Positions 63,848 through 64,000 of a stretch of DNA of 64,000 nucleotides are shown here, one piece after another. This DNA is from Kaistia defluvii. GTDB taxonomy: Bacteria; Pseudomonadota; Alphaproteobacteria; Rhizobiales; Kaistiaceae. The notes beneath the pieces were generated by a model. It saw nothing but the letters and a program-made list of their open reading frames with translations, made no database searches and was not told the origin of the DNA. The stretch covers positions 2,480,001 through 2,544,000 of the forward strand of contig NZ_JBEPSM010000001.1 of assembly GCF_040548815.1 (NCBI RefSeq), in the 5' to 3' direction. Position numbers and translations under genes: made by a program. The first letter of the stretch is position 1, and each line of letters opens with the position of its first letter.

Positions 63848-64000
63848 ATGGCGATTTCTAATAAAACTATTGTGAATAAGACTGTCGCGGCGCTTGGCGC
63901 ATTGCTGGTCTCGGCTTCGATGCTGGCCGGCGCGGCGCAGGCCGGCGAGACGCTCGACAAGATCAAGTCGCGCGGCCAGATCAAGGTGGGCGTCGGAACG
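63848..64000 (+). CDS. Family-3 extracellular solute-binding protein, 5' part only
   Basis: The first 51 codons are in the window: an N-terminal signal peptide (TVAALGALLVSASMLAGAAQA, cleavage near residue 32) and then ETLDKIKSRGQIKVGVGT, the usual start of amino-acid/polar ligand-binding proteins of family 3. The rest lies beyond the window. It is separated from the sulfur operon by about 170 bases and may begin a further transporter for cystine or another amino acid. Confidence 0.85.
   Translation, partial: MAISNKTIVNKTVAALGALLVSASMLAGAAQAGETLDKIKSRGQIKVGVGT

Overview
The window is GC-rich, densely coded bacterial DNA. Several periplasm-dependent sugar ABC systems, an electron-transfer flavoprotein pair, a PAP2 protein with the LpxE-like SGE motif, WYL regulators and sulfur-scavenging genes together suggest a metabolically versatile alphaproteobacterium of the Hyphomicrobiales (Rhizobiales). 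The genus cannot be fixed from sequence reading alone. No phage, insertion sequence with a transposase, CRISPR array, rRNA or convincing tRNA was found.

Region 1 (1-14.3 kb) holds envelope and stress functions. It has a truncated OmpR-type response regulator, a PAP2 phosphatase, a cupin, an HlyD/RbbA-type/ABC-2 export operon, and two small detoxification-type genes (a VOC protein and a GFA protein). Each of those two is divergent from a paralogous WYL regulator, and both pairs share the same inverted-repeat operator. An SDR, an outer-membrane protein, a diguanylate cyclase and a GlsB-type membrane protein complete it.

Region 2 (14.9-36.7 kb) is a large catabolic island: etfBA, a TIM-barrel isomerase, a DUF993 aldolase-like protein, an SDR, an acyl-CoA dehydrogenase, two aldo/keto reductases, glycerate kinase, enoyl-CoA hydratase, a CoA-transferase, GMC oxidoreductase, aldehyde and alcohol dehydrogenases, a complete ribose-type sugar ABC transporter and a TetR regulator. 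Five clear copies and one degenerate copy of a 16-bp inverted repeat (GTAACYA-NN-TAGTTAC type) lie in front of its transcription units, so the island looks like one TetR regulon. The enzyme set implies uptake of a sugar- or polyol-like compound, oxidation to an acid, CoA activation, and a beta-oxidation-like sequence. No thiolase is present, so the DUF993 protein is a candidate for C-C cleavage and glycerate kinase for returning a product to glycolysis. This is the best candidate for an undescribed pathway.

Region 3 (37-43.8 kb) is an RND efflux operon (lipoprotein adaptor, HAE1-type pump, GNAT acetyltransferase) divergent from its own response regulator and histidine kinase. Region 4 (43.8-47.7 kb) is a gene graveyard: two related 3' fragments of an L,D-transpeptidase gene, one fused to the 5' end of an autotransporter-like gene, an SDR pseudogene with a nonsense codon and a frameshift, and a fragment of a UgpC-type ABC ATPase.

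Region 5 (47.7-56.3 kb) is a tightly coupled minus-strand operon: sugar-binding protein, ATPase, permease, a D-apionate-lactonase-like protein, a Gfo/Idh/MocA dehydrogenase, an aldo/keto reductase and an SDR. It probably serves oxidative D-apiose (or a similar aldose) catabolism. Region 6 (56.7-64 kb) is a sulfur-linked block: 3-mercaptopyruvate sulfurtransferase, an isopenicillin-N-synthase-like dioxygenase, O-acetylhomoserine sulfhydrylase, an SsuABC/TauABC-type transporter with a small membrane protein, and the start of a family-3 solute-binding protein cut by the window end.
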